Source: DUQU01 sp964481475
GTDB lineage: Bacteria; Bacillota_I; Bacilli_A; Acholeplasmatales; UBA5453
DNA length: 64,000 nucleotides
NCBI GenBank assembly: GCA_964481475.1
Contig: CAYZTG010000001.1
Coordinates: forward strand, 1-64,000
Direction: 5' to 3'
Shown here: in pieces, positions 8,015 to 16,001 of the stretch
Layout: every line of letters starts with the position of its first letter
Numbering within the stretch: the first letter of the stretch is position 1
Notes under the pieces: generated by a model
Seen by the model: the letters and a program-made list of their open reading frames with translations, nothing else
The model's database searches: none
What the model was told of the DNA's origin: nothing
Translations under genes and position numbers: made by a program

Positions 8015-9055
8015 TAAACTTAAGTTTCTAATTACAGAGCCAACTAAATAAACTAAATCACTATCCTCTTCATTAAGCAAATACTTAAAAAGAGGATTTT
8101 TTGTTTCTAAGAGTAACTCCTTAACATCGTTCTTATAGTAAAAGTGACTCTTATCATTTAAGTTATAAACATACTTTATTAAGTTTTTATCTTTAATTTC
8201 TTTAACTAAATCTTTTATCAGTTTAGGAATCTGATAACTTACTTTCTCATAATAAACATTTTCTAATTCTAAAAACATGAAATAAAGCTTATTTGCTTGA
8301 TAATAACACAAATAATCTTTAATCTCATTTAGTTCAACCTTAGTGAGCTTAATTGCTTTTTCTAATAACATAAAGCGCCATGTAAACCTATTTTGACTAT
8401 CAGGCTTTAACTGATAAGCAGTTAAATACTTCTCTTTTAAATTAGTTAATAACTGCAAGACGTTAGCTTCATTAAGACTTACTAGCAGCTGATAAGCATC
8501 TAAATATAAATTAGTAAATGTTGGACTGACTGTCAAGCGGTGATAGATTTCTTTTAAGATTGTTTCACTCTCAAATTTATAATTACTTATTAAATCATTA
8601 ATATTGATCTTTTCATCAATAACTTTATTGCTGTTTTTAAAATAATAATAAACTGTATAATAAATCTCTACTTTTGTAGACAGCTCAAAGTTAATTAGTG
8701 AATAACTCACACCACCACGACTATAAGTTCGATATGTTGGATGGCCGACAATATCATTTCTAATATGTTTAATCGTTCTTAACTCTTTATTTTGGTTAAT
8801 ATTTATCGAATACTTGTTATTTAAAACAGCTTTAGCTAAATCATATAAAGCATCAATATAGACAAATAAGTTTTGAAGTAAACCATAAATATTTAATATT
8901 AGTTCGCCCCTACTGGAAATCTCTTGACTAAGATATGTTTCTAAAACTTCATCACTATTTTTAAGGATACTTAAAGAAGACATCTTCTTGTAGTAATTAT
9001 GATCATATGTCGGTTTTATTATTTTTATTATTTTACTTACTTCATTATTTTCCAT
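8006..9055 (-). CDS. Uncharacterised helical protein with HEPN-like Rx5H motif
   Basis: 349 residues, mostly helical, with no signal peptide or membrane helix. I do not recognise a named family. Residues 45-110 form helices ending in HIRNDIVGHP, where Arg99 and His105 match the Rx4-6H motif, with a polar residue after the Arg, seen in HEPN-domain RNases. The C-terminal 150 residues are Leu/Tyr/Lys-rich helices. It lies 1 nt after the degenerate GGDEF-EAL gene and is the last gene of that operon. A HEPN-like fold is a hypothesis from one motif and the helical context. It could equally be a non-catalytic signalling partner of the upstream protein. Confidence 0.5.
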   Translation of the reverse strand: MENNEVSKIIKIIKPTYDHNYYKKMSSLSILKNSDEVLETYLSQEISSRGELILNIYGLLQNLFVYIDALYDLAKAVLNNKYSININQNKELRTIKHIRNDIVGHPTYRTYSRGGVSYSLINFELSTKVEIYYTVYYYFKNSNKVIDEKININDLISNYKFESETILKEIYHRLTVSPTFTNLYLDAYQLLVSLNEANVLQLLTNLKEKYLTAYQLKPDSQNRFTWRFMLLEKAIKLTKVELNEIKDYLCYYQANKLYFMFLELENVYYEKVSYQIPKLIKDLVKEIKDKNLIKYVYNLNDKSHFYYKNDVKELLLETKNPLFKYLLNEEDSDLVYLVGSVIRNLSLSK

Positions 9056-9056
9056 C

Positions 9057-11936
9057 TTAGAACGCCTTTATATAATCTAATAAATCACTAAACTTCCATT
9101 TTCGGTAGTTTTTCCCACCAATTAAATAGCCAACTTCTAAACCTTTTAAGCGATCAACCGTTTCACTACTTTCGACATTATCAAAGATTAACTTTGTTTT
9201 AGTTTTAGCTGCATAATCTTTTAAACCAGTTATAAAAAACATTTCTTTTTCATTATTTAAATCTAGTTTATTAGTGTGATAAAAAATCTTCGTGGAATTA
9301 AAAGTTAAATAGTCATAATTATTAGTCCCAATATTAACTCCTAAATTAGTTAATTCTTCTAACTTTAAATAAGTATTTTTATAGTTATTTCCTTTGATAA
9401 TCAAATCAATTAAACTATAAGGAACTTCATATTGTTTAAATAAACCAATTAAAAAGGAATTAAACAACTTATCTTTGATAGTTTCTTCATTAATTACTAC
9501 GACAATTCTTAAATACTTATTAGTTTTTAAGTGAATTTCTTTAAAGGCTTTAAATGTTTCTTTAAGCAAATATTTTTCTAGTAAAGGTAATTTATTTTTT
9601 AGTTTAGCAACATGTTCATAATAGCTACTTTCAATTAAAAGACTTTCATCAAAAAGATTAACCAAATAAGCATATACTTTATTGGAGTTTAAATTAATAA
9701 TTTGCGTAAATTCTAATTTAAGTTGATTAGTCTCAATTAATCTTTCAATTTGTTTTAAAATCTCAGTTTCGTATTTATCATTTAAGTAAGTTTCATATTT
9801 AAAGAAGAAATGACCAGTTAAACTTGTTTTAGCATGATAGTGCGCTAATGATAAATAACTAATAACTTTGTGGAAATCTCTTTCTCTACTTTCTACCGGA
9901 TATCTTAAAATTCCGATAGCTAATTTTTCTTTATTAGGTAAGTCCTTTAAGTAATTATTAACTGCTCTAATATCGTTAAAAGGAAGACTCACTAAAAAAC
10001 TACTTCCATCATATTCATAAACTAATTCTTTAGCAAAATAGTTAATTTCATTTGTCAGTTCTTTTATTACTTCTTCTTTTCCATAAATGTTTTCAATTGT
10101 ATCGGAATTTTTTAAAGAAATTAATAAAAATGTTTGTTTATCATTAATCTTACTTTCTAAATCTTTTTTAAATTTAACTAATGTTTGACAATTAGTAAGA
10201 AGATTATAAGTAGCCAGTTCCTTTTGTTCTTTTAGTTCTCTTTCTTTAAAAGTAATATTATAAAATATTGCATAAATAATCTGATTATTAATTAACTCCA
10301 CTAAATAAGTTTCCTGATTATGTTTGAATGTAATTGACTGTCTATTATTATTATGGTTAGTAATCATTTCAAGAGCTTCTTTAAATTTAGTTCTTTCGCT
10401 AATCTCAATAGTAAGTAAAAGGCCATCTAAGGTAGTATTTCTATTTATATTAAAAAATTTATTAAAGCTTTTTGTCCCAAAAATATTATTATTGACTAAA
10501 TAAAAAGCCGTCAAAAAATCATTATCAAAAAAGTTACTTTTTATCTTAACTTCAGTACTCTTTTTTAAAAAGTTATTACTTTGAACAATTTCATAACTCA
10601 AAAAACTGCTTAGTAATTTAAACTTTAAATCTTCTTCATACAATGATTTTTTCTCTTCTTGGTAAAAGACAATTCCGTTATTATTATTTAAGTAATAAGC
10701 ATATACTTGTTTAATGTTCGTTTCACTAAAATTGTTGTTGGAAACTAAATCATAATGATACTTTGATTCACCCACATTAAAGACAATATCTTCTCTATTT
10801 TTTAAAGATATTCCTAATATTGCTTGTTCAACTAAATCTTTATCATAATGTTTTTGGTAGAGTCTTTCTTTCTTATAATGAAATGTTTGTTTATTAAGAT
10901 AAATTAAAACATCACTAAAGTTAAAGTACTTACTAATTACAATCAACTTGTTTCTTAAATTTTCATGTAAATCATCAAGATAAACTTCTTTTGATAAATC
11001 ACTGAAAAGCTCTTCAAATAAGAAAAAGATTTTATCACTCTTTATTTTAATTTCTTTTGTTAGGGCAAGTGGAAGGACTTCTGCTTTAAGTTCTTCTTTA
11101 GGGATAACTAATGTCTTTTTCTTTTCTTTGGAAACTTTCCTTACTTCTTTTTTTAATTGTTTTAATTTTTCTTCGTAATAAGCTTTACTCTTTAAGTCTT
11201 TGTCTTGATAATAAGTTACTAAGCTATTATATAACATCTCTTGGTTTTCTAAAGACAGCTTCTTAAAATCTTTTTCATGTTCGGTTTCTAATTCTTGAAC
11301 TACTTTAAAGCGATCTTCCTTAATATTTAAAAGGATTTGGTAATATTTTTGCAATATCCCTTCTTTAAGCATTTTTTCTAATTCTTGATAGTTATTATTT
11401 TCATACAAAATCTTTAAATTTAACTCATAAAGTGTTTGAAGAACTTCTTCACTAGCAATTGTTTTTAAATATTCAATATCTGTTTTTATTTTATTTAAAT
11501 CATTACTATTACTAATTCTTTCTAATATTAAAGTAACCAATTCGTCACTATGAGAGTTAATATTTTTTAGATCATCAATTAAATGAAGATATTGTTTATT
11601 AAAAGCTTTATTAAACTTAATCATATTTAGTAAATGTTTTTCTTCTGCTGTAGCAGGAATTGCGTCTTGATATAAGTAGATATATTTGAGTGCTTCTTCA
11701 TTTTTTATAAAAATTAGACTATCAATAATTTTTTTCAAAGTTACTAAATAAAGAGCATTTTTGTCTTGATGTTTAAAGTAAGGTAATGATTTTATTAAAT
11801 AATCTGCTCCTTCTTCATAATAACTATTTTCAAATAAGAGATTACCTATTTCTAAATATAAAAAATAAACATCATCTAAAGAAGATGTTTTTAAGGAATT
11901 AAATAAATTTTCTAATTTAACTTGAACATTACTCAA
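9057..11936 (-). CDS. TPR-GAF-PAS-degenerate GGDEF-degenerate EAL signalling protein
   Basis: 959 residues, starting with TTG at 11936; AGGAG lies 12 bases upstream and no in-frame ATG is nearby. The N-terminal 270 residues look like TPR-type helical pairs. A GAF-like region (about 295-455) and a PAS-like region (about 475-570) follow. ELATYNLLTN at 573 is the classic lead-in to a GGDEF domain, but GGDEF itself reads DGSSF (643-647). From 722 an EAL-type fold can be followed: QLKLEFTQIINL, then NVESSETVDRLKGLEVGYLIGG near the end. However, the EAL motif is YLV (757-759), and the DDFG and QGY sites are also lost. Both c-di-GMP active sites therefore appear dead. There is no membrane segment. 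It overlaps the upstream kinase-like gene by 8 nt and precedes the HEPN-like gene by 1 nt. Confidence 0.75.
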   Translation of the reverse strand: MSNVQVKLENLFNSLKTSSLDDVYFLYLEIGNLLFENSYYEEGADYLIKSLPYFKHQDKNALYLVTLKKIIDSLIFIKNEEALKYIYLYQDAIPATAEEKHLLNMIKFNKAFNKQYLHLIDDLKNINSHSDELVTLILERISNSNDLNKIKTDIEYLKTIASEEVLQTLYELNLKILYENNNYQELEKMLKEGILQKYYQILLNIKEDRFKVVQELETEHEKDFKKLSLENQEMLYNSLVTYYQDKDLKSKAYYEEKLKQLKKEVRKVSKEKKKTLVIPKEELKAEVLPLALTKEIKIKSDKIFFLFEELFSDLSKEVYLDDLHENLRNKLIVISKYFNFSDVLIYLNKQTFHYKKERLYQKHYDKDLVEQAILGISLKNREDIVFNVGESKYHYDLVSNNNFSETNIKQVYAYYLNNNNGIVFYQEEKKSLYEEDLKFKLLSSFLSYEIVQSNNFLKKSTEVKIKSNFFDNDFLTAFYLVNNNIFGTKSFNKFFNINRNTTLDGLLLTIEISERTKFKEALEMITNHNNNRQSITFKHNQETYLVELINNQIIYAIFYNITFKERELKEQKELATYNLLTNCQTLVKFKKDLESKINDKQTFLLISLKNSDTIENIYGKEEVIKELTNEINYFAKELVYEYDGSSFLVSLPFNDIRAVNNYLKDLPNKEKLAIGILRYPVESRERDFHKVISYLSLAHYHAKTSLTGHFFFKYETYLNDKYETEILKQIERLIETNQLKLEFTQIINLNSNKVYAYLVNLFDESLLIESSYYEHVAKLKNKLPLLEKYLLKETFKAFKEIHLKTNKYLRIVVVINEETIKDKLFNSFLIGLFKQYEVPYSLIDLIIKGNNYKNTYLKLEELTNLGVNIGTNNYDYLTFNSTKIFYHTNKLDLNNEKEMFFITGLKDYAAKTKTKLIFDNVESSETVDRLKGLEVGYLIGGKNYRKWKFSDLLDYIKAF

Positions 11937-12783
11937 AGTTTTTCATTTCTCCTAACAACTTAAATGTTTTCTTTAAATAGTTTTGACTAACAAGATCAAA
12001 AGGGATTTTCAAATCATTACTAAGCCCTATCTTATCTTTATATAAGGCAACTAAAAACCATTGGAGTGTTTGCGTTGCTCGGTGATAATAAAGGCGGTGG
12101 AGGTCACTACTAGATGGCGTTTTACCTAAATAAACTGGCAAAAGCTCTAAGGCATCTTCAAAACTTTTATTGCCAAAACAAGCAATATCATAAAAAGGAT
12201 CATTATTGCCACTAAACTCAAAATCAACAAGATAGACTTGATCACTAATTACGAAGTTAGATGGTTGACTATCACCGTGCGTAAATCTTAGGGGAATCTT
12301 TGCATAGATATCTTGATAATAATTTGTGATGATTTCTTTTGCTTGATAGTATTCTTTTGGTAAATTATCATTAATAAGCTCATATTTTTCTAAGCGCTTA
12401 AAATAATTGTAGTTATACTTTGACAACGGTCCTTGATGAACAACTTTTAAAACATTTGCTACTTCATTTAAATGGTCAGTAGGAACTAAGTTTGATAAAG
12501 GTTCACCAGGCAAGAATTTTGCAATCTTTACACCACTCTCTAAATCAAAAAACAATGTTTTATTTGTCACATTTAACTTTTCAAACATCTTAATATGTTC
12601 TTGTTCTTCTACTCTATTAACAAAATATTCAGCACCACGGCCAACAACTCTAACAGTGTATTTTTTACCTTGATCACTAACGACAAACATTAAGTTACTC
12701 ATGCCGCCTAGTAATCTAAATTCAATTATTGGATCTCTTAAATACTGTTTTGCTGCATTTATAATCGTTTTTTCCATTTTCAT
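11929..12783 (-). CDS. Choline/ethanolamine kinase-like (APH-fold) phosphotransferase
   Basis: 284 residues with the aminoglycoside-phosphotransferase/choline-kinase fold. LLGGMSNLMFVV (about 25-35) is the nucleotide loop, HGDSQPSN (169-176) is the Brenner catalytic loop with Asp171 and Asn176, and VDFEFSGNNDPFYDIACF (from 186) is the metal-binding DFE segment in the form typical of LicA/choline kinases rather than antibiotic kinases. The likely substrate is choline, ethanolamine or a related small alcohol, but this is not certain. The first ATG (12783) overlaps the upstream phosphodiesterase stop (ATGA) and has AAGGGA upstream, which favours it over the ATG two codons later. It sits in the rdgB operon before the degenerate GGDEF-EAL gene. 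Confidence 0.8.
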   Translation of the reverse strand: MKMEKTIINAAKQYLRDPIIEFRLLGGMSNLMFVVSDQGKKYTVRVVGRGAEYFVNRVEEQEHIKMFEKLNVTNKTLFFDLESGVKIAKFLPGEPLSNLVPTDHLNEVANVLKVVHQGPLSKYNYNYFKRLEKYELINDNLPKEYYQAKEIITNYYQDIYAKIPLRFTHGDSQPSNFVISDQVYLVDFEFSGNNDPFYDIACFGNKSFEDALELLPVYLGKTPSSSDLHRLYYHRATQTLQWFLVALYKDKIGLSNDLKIPFDLVSQNYLKKTFKLLGEMKNFE

Positions 12784-13211
12784 AGTTCCCTTAAAATAAA
12801 TTCTCCTTTTTCATAAACTGCATACTTCCCTTCATTAAGTGAGCCAGGATTAATAAATGTAACATTATTAATAATATTTAAGTATGGAATGTGTGTGTGT
12901 CCAAAAATAACAACATTCACTTCTCTTCTGTTTGCTTCCATAATTAGTTCTGAAACGCCATGTTTGACGGCTAATAAATGGCCATGAGTAACCAATATTT
13001 TCAAGTCGTTAACGATCTCAACTTTAAAGAGGGGAAGATGATAATTATAATCACAATTTCCTCTCACAGAACTTACTTTAAACTCACTTAAAAGATCTTC
13101 ATCTAAAACTGCATCACCAGCATCAAGATGATAATGATTTGGATACTTTGCTTTCACGACATTAAGATTTGTTAAGTTTCTATGAATATCACTAGTTATT
13201 AATAGTTTCAT
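12780..13211 (-). CDS. YfcE/YsnB-type metallophosphoesterase
   Basis: 143 residues, a minimal calcineurin-like phosphodiesterase. The metal ligands appear in order: SDIH, DAGD, GNCD, THGH, GHTH, and then NPGS. This matches the YfcE/MJ0936 family of Mn-dependent phosphodiesterases, whose in vivo substrate is unknown. The position directly after rdgB mirrors B. subtilis ysnA-ysnB, which supports the assignment. The start overlaps the rdgB stop by 4 nt and the stop overlaps the next start by 4 nt, so all three are translationally coupled. Confidence 0.88.
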   Translation of the reverse strand: MKLLITSDIHRNLTNLNVVKAKYPNHYHLDAGDAVLDEDLLSEFKVSSVRGNCDYNYHLPLFKVEIVNDLKILVTHGHLLAVKHGVSELIMEANRREVNVVIFGHTHIPYLNIINNVTFINPGSLNEGKYAVYEKGEFILREL

Positions 13212-13708
13212 AATGCTTTTTTGAGCTTTCTTAGGGCTCTACTCCTGTGCGATATAGAATTTTTTTCTTCTTCTTGCATTTCTGCTAAAGTTTTTCCATA
13301 TTTCTTATAATAAAGTAAAGGGTCATAGCCAAAGCCGTTTGATCCACTTAACTGCTCATTTATTCTAACTTTTAAAACACCTTCAAAAAAATTTACTTTT
13401 TTATTAAAAGGATTATATAAAGCTAGGATTGTTACTATTTTAGCATTTCTATTTCGCTTATTACTAAGTTCTAAAAGCAGTTTTTCGTTATTCTTTTGAT
13501 CACTACCTGCATATCTTTTGGAATAAATACCTGGCCGATTATTTAACGACTTTACAAGTAGTCCTGAATCATCAGCTAAAGTAATCATTTGATGTTTATC
13601 ACCAAAATACTTTGCCTTTAAAAAGGCATTTTCTTGAAAGGTAGTACCATTTTCCTCNNNNNNNNNNTTAATTTTATTTTCGTTTAACGAAGCTATTAAT
13701 ATATCCAT
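13208..13708 (-). CDS. rdgB: XTP/dITP pyrophosphatase (RdgB/HAM1), with assembly gap
   Basis: This enzyme removes non-canonical purine nucleotides (dITP, XTP) from the pool. Visible motifs are LIASLNENK at the N-terminus, TFQENAFLKA, ADDSGLLV, GIYSKRYAG, GFGYDPL and the final SHRSRAL. The coding sequence contains 10 N (13658-13667). Only four unknown codons separate NENKI from EENGTTF, where family members have about 30 residues. The translated length is 166 against a usual 195-200. The true gap is therefore probably about 75-90 bases and the gene is likely intact in the organism. The ATG follows the -10 by only 5 bases, so the message may be leaderless. First gene of the 8.0-13.7 kb operon. 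Confidence 0.92.
   Translation of the reverse strand: MDILIASLNENKIXXXXEENGTTFQENAFLKAKYFGDKHQMITLADDSGLLVKSLNNRPGIYSKRYAGSDQKNNEKLLLELSNKRNRNAKIVTILALYNPFNKKVNFFEGVLKVRINEQLSGSNGFGYDPLLYYKKYGKTLAEMQEEEKNSISHRSRALRKLKKAL
13658..13667. other. Assembly gap (10 N) inside rdgB
   Basis: Ten undetermined bases. The flanking rdgB frame is kept only if the real gap length is 1 more than a multiple of 3. The family length suggests a much longer true gap, so 10 looks like a placeholder. Confidence 0.95.
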
Positions 13709-13713
13709 AATTT

Positions 13714-13719
13714 ATTATA
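13714..13719 (-). promoter_or_regulatory. Extended -10 of the rdgB operon, possibly leaderless
   Basis: TGATATAAT on the minus strand, hexamer at 13714-13719, with a weak TTAATA 17 bases upstream. Only 5 bases separate the hexamer from the rdgB ATG, so transcription would start at or next to the A of the start codon. No Shine-Dalgarno is present. Confidence 0.55.
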
Positions 13720-13803
13720 TCACTTTTATAATTGAATATTAAGAGATTGTCTTTTTAAAATAAGTTTTGCCTTAAAAACCTATTAAAGGAGAGTAAACTA
13801 GTG

Positions 13804-13809
13804 TATAAT
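13804..13809 (+). promoter_or_regulatory. -10 box of the CPBP protease gene
   Basis: TATAAT ends 16 bases before the ATG at 13826, with GGTGAT in between. No clear -35. Same compact layout as cls. Confidence 0.5.
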
Positions 13810-13825
13810 TGTGATGGTGATAAGT

Positions 13826-14932
13826 ATGGATAATAATACTAAAGTTAGTTTTGATGATTTATTTGTTAATGAGCAAAAAGACTTAAATAAAGAAGAAAAA
13901 AATGTTGATACCAAACCCTTTATTTTTGCAATATTAACATATTTTATCGTCTTTTTTTTAATTTCATCACTCTTACAAGCAATCTTTATTAGCAATAAAA
14001 ATAACTTAGATACTTTTACTTCAACAGAAGCTACTATCGAAAATATAGCTAATGAATTAGGCTTTAGTTTTTCTAAACAAGATGATTATTTTGGTAGTAA
14101 AAACAAAGATGATGTTAACTACCTAGAATATGGTGATTATGCGATTATTTATTCAAAAAAGTTAGTTGAGGATGCTGACTTTATGGGGATGCTAAATTTT
14201 GAGTCGGATGAAGATATTACAAAACTTTTTAAGGAAAAAAGTTTTTATGTTAAGTTTAATAATAGTGGTTCAAAAGAGTTTCTAACGGAGTTTTCTTTAG
14301 CAAAAAGTGACTTTGATTTTTCAATTAGTGGTTATACTTCATTCAAAGCTAAGATCTCAACATTGATTAATTTCATTACCTATGTGTTAGCAATTATTCC
14401 TCTTGCTTTCTTATTATTTAAATTTATTAAATCTGATTTTAAACGACTTAATAAAAATGTCAAAATTTTCTTATCCTTTATTATAGTTGGTTACTTATAT
14501 ATAATTCTTGGCAATATCATTACTAATTTCGCTACTAGTTTTTTAAGATTAATTACTAATACAAAAGAAATAACTAGTATGAACCAAGCAGCGATTAATA
14601 AAATGTTACATTCTAATTATGCTATTTTAATGATTATTCCCGTAGTTATTATTGGACCAATTGTTGAAGAACTTGTCTTTAGAAAGTCTTTCTTTGGTAT
14701 AATAAAAAACGACAAAATTGCTTTAGTCGTTAGTTCATTATTATTTGGATTGATTCATGTTATTGGTGAGCCTAATATCATTGATTTTATTATTAATCTT
14801 ATTTCCTATTCAATTCCAGGGTTTGCCTTAGGACTTTTCTATATGAAAAATGATAAAAACATTGTTGCCCCTATTATTGCTCATTCAGTCTCTAATTTAA
14901 TTAGTGTAATAGCTATTTTATTTTTGCTTTAA
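13826..14932 (+). CDS. CPBP-family intramembrane metalloprotease
   Basis: 368 residues from the ATG at 13826, with GGTGAT four bases upstream; in-frame codons before it would start inside the ribosome-binding site. A short cytosolic tail and one helix (about 30-50) are followed by an extracytoplasmic domain of about 100 residues, then several membrane helices. The C-terminal CPBP/CAAX-protease core shows EELVFR (Glu281, Glu282, Arg286), FGLIH (His311) and HSVSN (His353), the expected catalytic set. Family members process prenylated or membrane proteins or act in bacteriocin immunity; the substrate here is unknown. The gene is convergent with the ankyrin gene, overlapping it by 15 nt. Confidence 0.88.
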   Translation: MDNNTKVSFDDLFVNEQKDLNKEEKNVDTKPFIFAILTYFIVFFLISSLLQAIFISNKNNLDTFTSTEATIENIANELGFSFSKQDDYFGSKNKDDVNYLEYGDYAIIYSKKLVEDADFMGMLNFESDEDITKLFKEKSFYVKFNNSGSKEFLTEFSLAKSDFDFSISGYTSFKAKISTLINFITYVLAIIPLAFLLFKFIKSDFKRLNKNVKIFLSFIIVGYLYIILGNIITNFATSFLRLITNTKEITSMNQAAINKMLHSNYAILMIIPVVIIGPIVEELVFRKSFFGIIKNDKIALVVSSLLFGLIHVIGEPNIIDFIINLISYSIPGFALGLFYMKNDKNIVAPIIAHSVSNLISVIAILFLL

Positions 14933-15853
14933 AAGTTTTATAATTCGTTTATTGTTTTGATTGTTAGCGTAATCTAAGCCACTAAAGTTATATTTATCTT
15001 TAGTGGTTTTATTTTTATATTTCAAGATACTTTCTTCTTCCCTTTTTAAAACTGCATGTCTTAAAGGATCTTCTCTTAAATTTCTTTGATAGAGAGAAGT
15101 TTCTTGGTGTGATTTTAAATAACTAATCATCTCTAAATCACCGTTTTCGTTTGCTAAATCAATTAATGTATGACTATATTTGTTACTAAGATCAACATAT
15201 GCTCCTGCTTTTAATAAAAGAGTTACATTATCGAGATATTTATATCTAACAGCATTGAAGATTGCTGTTTCATAAACGTTATTAACTAGATGAGGATTAT
15301 CTCCATTTTCAAGTAAATATTTCAACATTTTACTATTACTTAATGAACTAGCTAAATGGAGAAGGGTATTACCATTATGATCAATCTTTTTGTAGTTAGG
15401 TGATAATAGTCTAATATATTCATAACACTCGGTAGAACCACCCTTAATTGCTTCAAATAAAATTGATTCTCCTTTTTTATTTACCTCTTCTATTTTTGCT
15501 TTACTCTCGATAAGCATTTTCGTAATTTCTAAATTTCCTTTACTTAAAGCGATGAATAAAGGAGACTCATTATTATAGTTTAATATATTAACTTTTGCAT
15601 ACTTGTTCAATAAACTAATAATCATTTCTCTTTTATTTTTTCTAATGGCGTCAAATATAGGTGTTTCTCCTCTTTTATTAACTAAATTAGGATTAATATT
15701 ATTGTTTAACAAATAGAAAAAAACATCTGTAGCATTACCAAAAATCGCATAATGCAAAAGACTATGCCCTAGTTCATCTTGAATGTCTAAATAGATTGGA
15801 TTTTTATAAAAAAAGTCCAAGTCATTGTCTCGGGCTTTAAGAAAAACTTCCAT
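14918..15853 (-). CDS. Ankyrin-repeat protein
   Basis: 311 residues made of about seven to eight ankyrin repeats: recurring units such as LGHSLLHYAIFG, RGETPIFDAIRKNK, NESPLFIALSKGNLE, GESILFEAIKGG and GNTLLHLASSLSN. There is no signal peptide or membrane helix, so it is a cytosolic protein-binding scaffold. The C-terminal 60 residues are basic and less repeat-like. The start ATG has GAGGT upstream. It has its own extended -10 promoter. Its end overlaps the convergent CPBP protease gene by 15 nt. Ankyrin proteins are common in host-associated bacteria but also occur in free-living ones. No partner can be named. Confidence 0.88.
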   Translation of the reverse strand: MEVFLKARDNDLDFFYKNPIYLDIQDELGHSLLHYAIFGNATDVFFYLLNNNINPNLVNKRGETPIFDAIRKNKREMIISLLNKYAKVNILNYNNESPLFIALSKGNLEITKMLIESKAKIEEVNKKGESILFEAIKGGSTECYEYIRLLSPNYKKIDHNGNTLLHLASSLSNSKMLKYLLENGDNPHLVNNVYETAIFNAVRYKYLDNVTLLLKAGAYVDLSNKYSHTLIDLANENGDLEMISYLKSHQETSLYQRNLREDPLRHAVLKREEESILKYKNKTTKDKYNFSGLDYANNQNNKRIIKLLKQK

Positions 15854-15871
15854 ACTTGTTACCTCGCTTAT

Positions 15872-15877
15872 ATTATA
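15872..15877 (-). promoter_or_regulatory. Extended -10 of the ankyrin gene
   Basis: TGTTATAAT on the minus strand, 18 bases before the start codon, the same extended element as in the ArsR promoter. No clear -35. Confidence 0.5.
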
Positions 15878-15938
15878 ACATATAAAAAATAAGTATAACT
15901 ACCAAAATTACGTAAATGTTATTAAACCTAGAAAATAA

Positions 15939-15988
15939 AAAAAGGACGCAAGTCCTAGAATTACTTCTATTTATTGCTGTCCTTTTTT
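15939..15988 (-). terminator. Terminator after gntP with two alternative hairpins
   Basis: On the minus strand the hairpin AGGAC-TTGC-GTCCT (15943-15956) is followed by a long T run, a good terminator. A second AAAAAAGGAC copy upstream (15979-15988) can pair with the same GTCCTTTTTT arm, giving a longer competing structure. Confidence 0.7.
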
Positions 15989-16001
15989 AATTATTAGTTG
16001 A

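Noticed and set aside
11929..12783. Aminoglycoside resistance kinase
   Set aside because: The DFE segment and following DPFYDIACF match choline-kinase/LicA-like proteins better, and the gene lies in a housekeeping operon.
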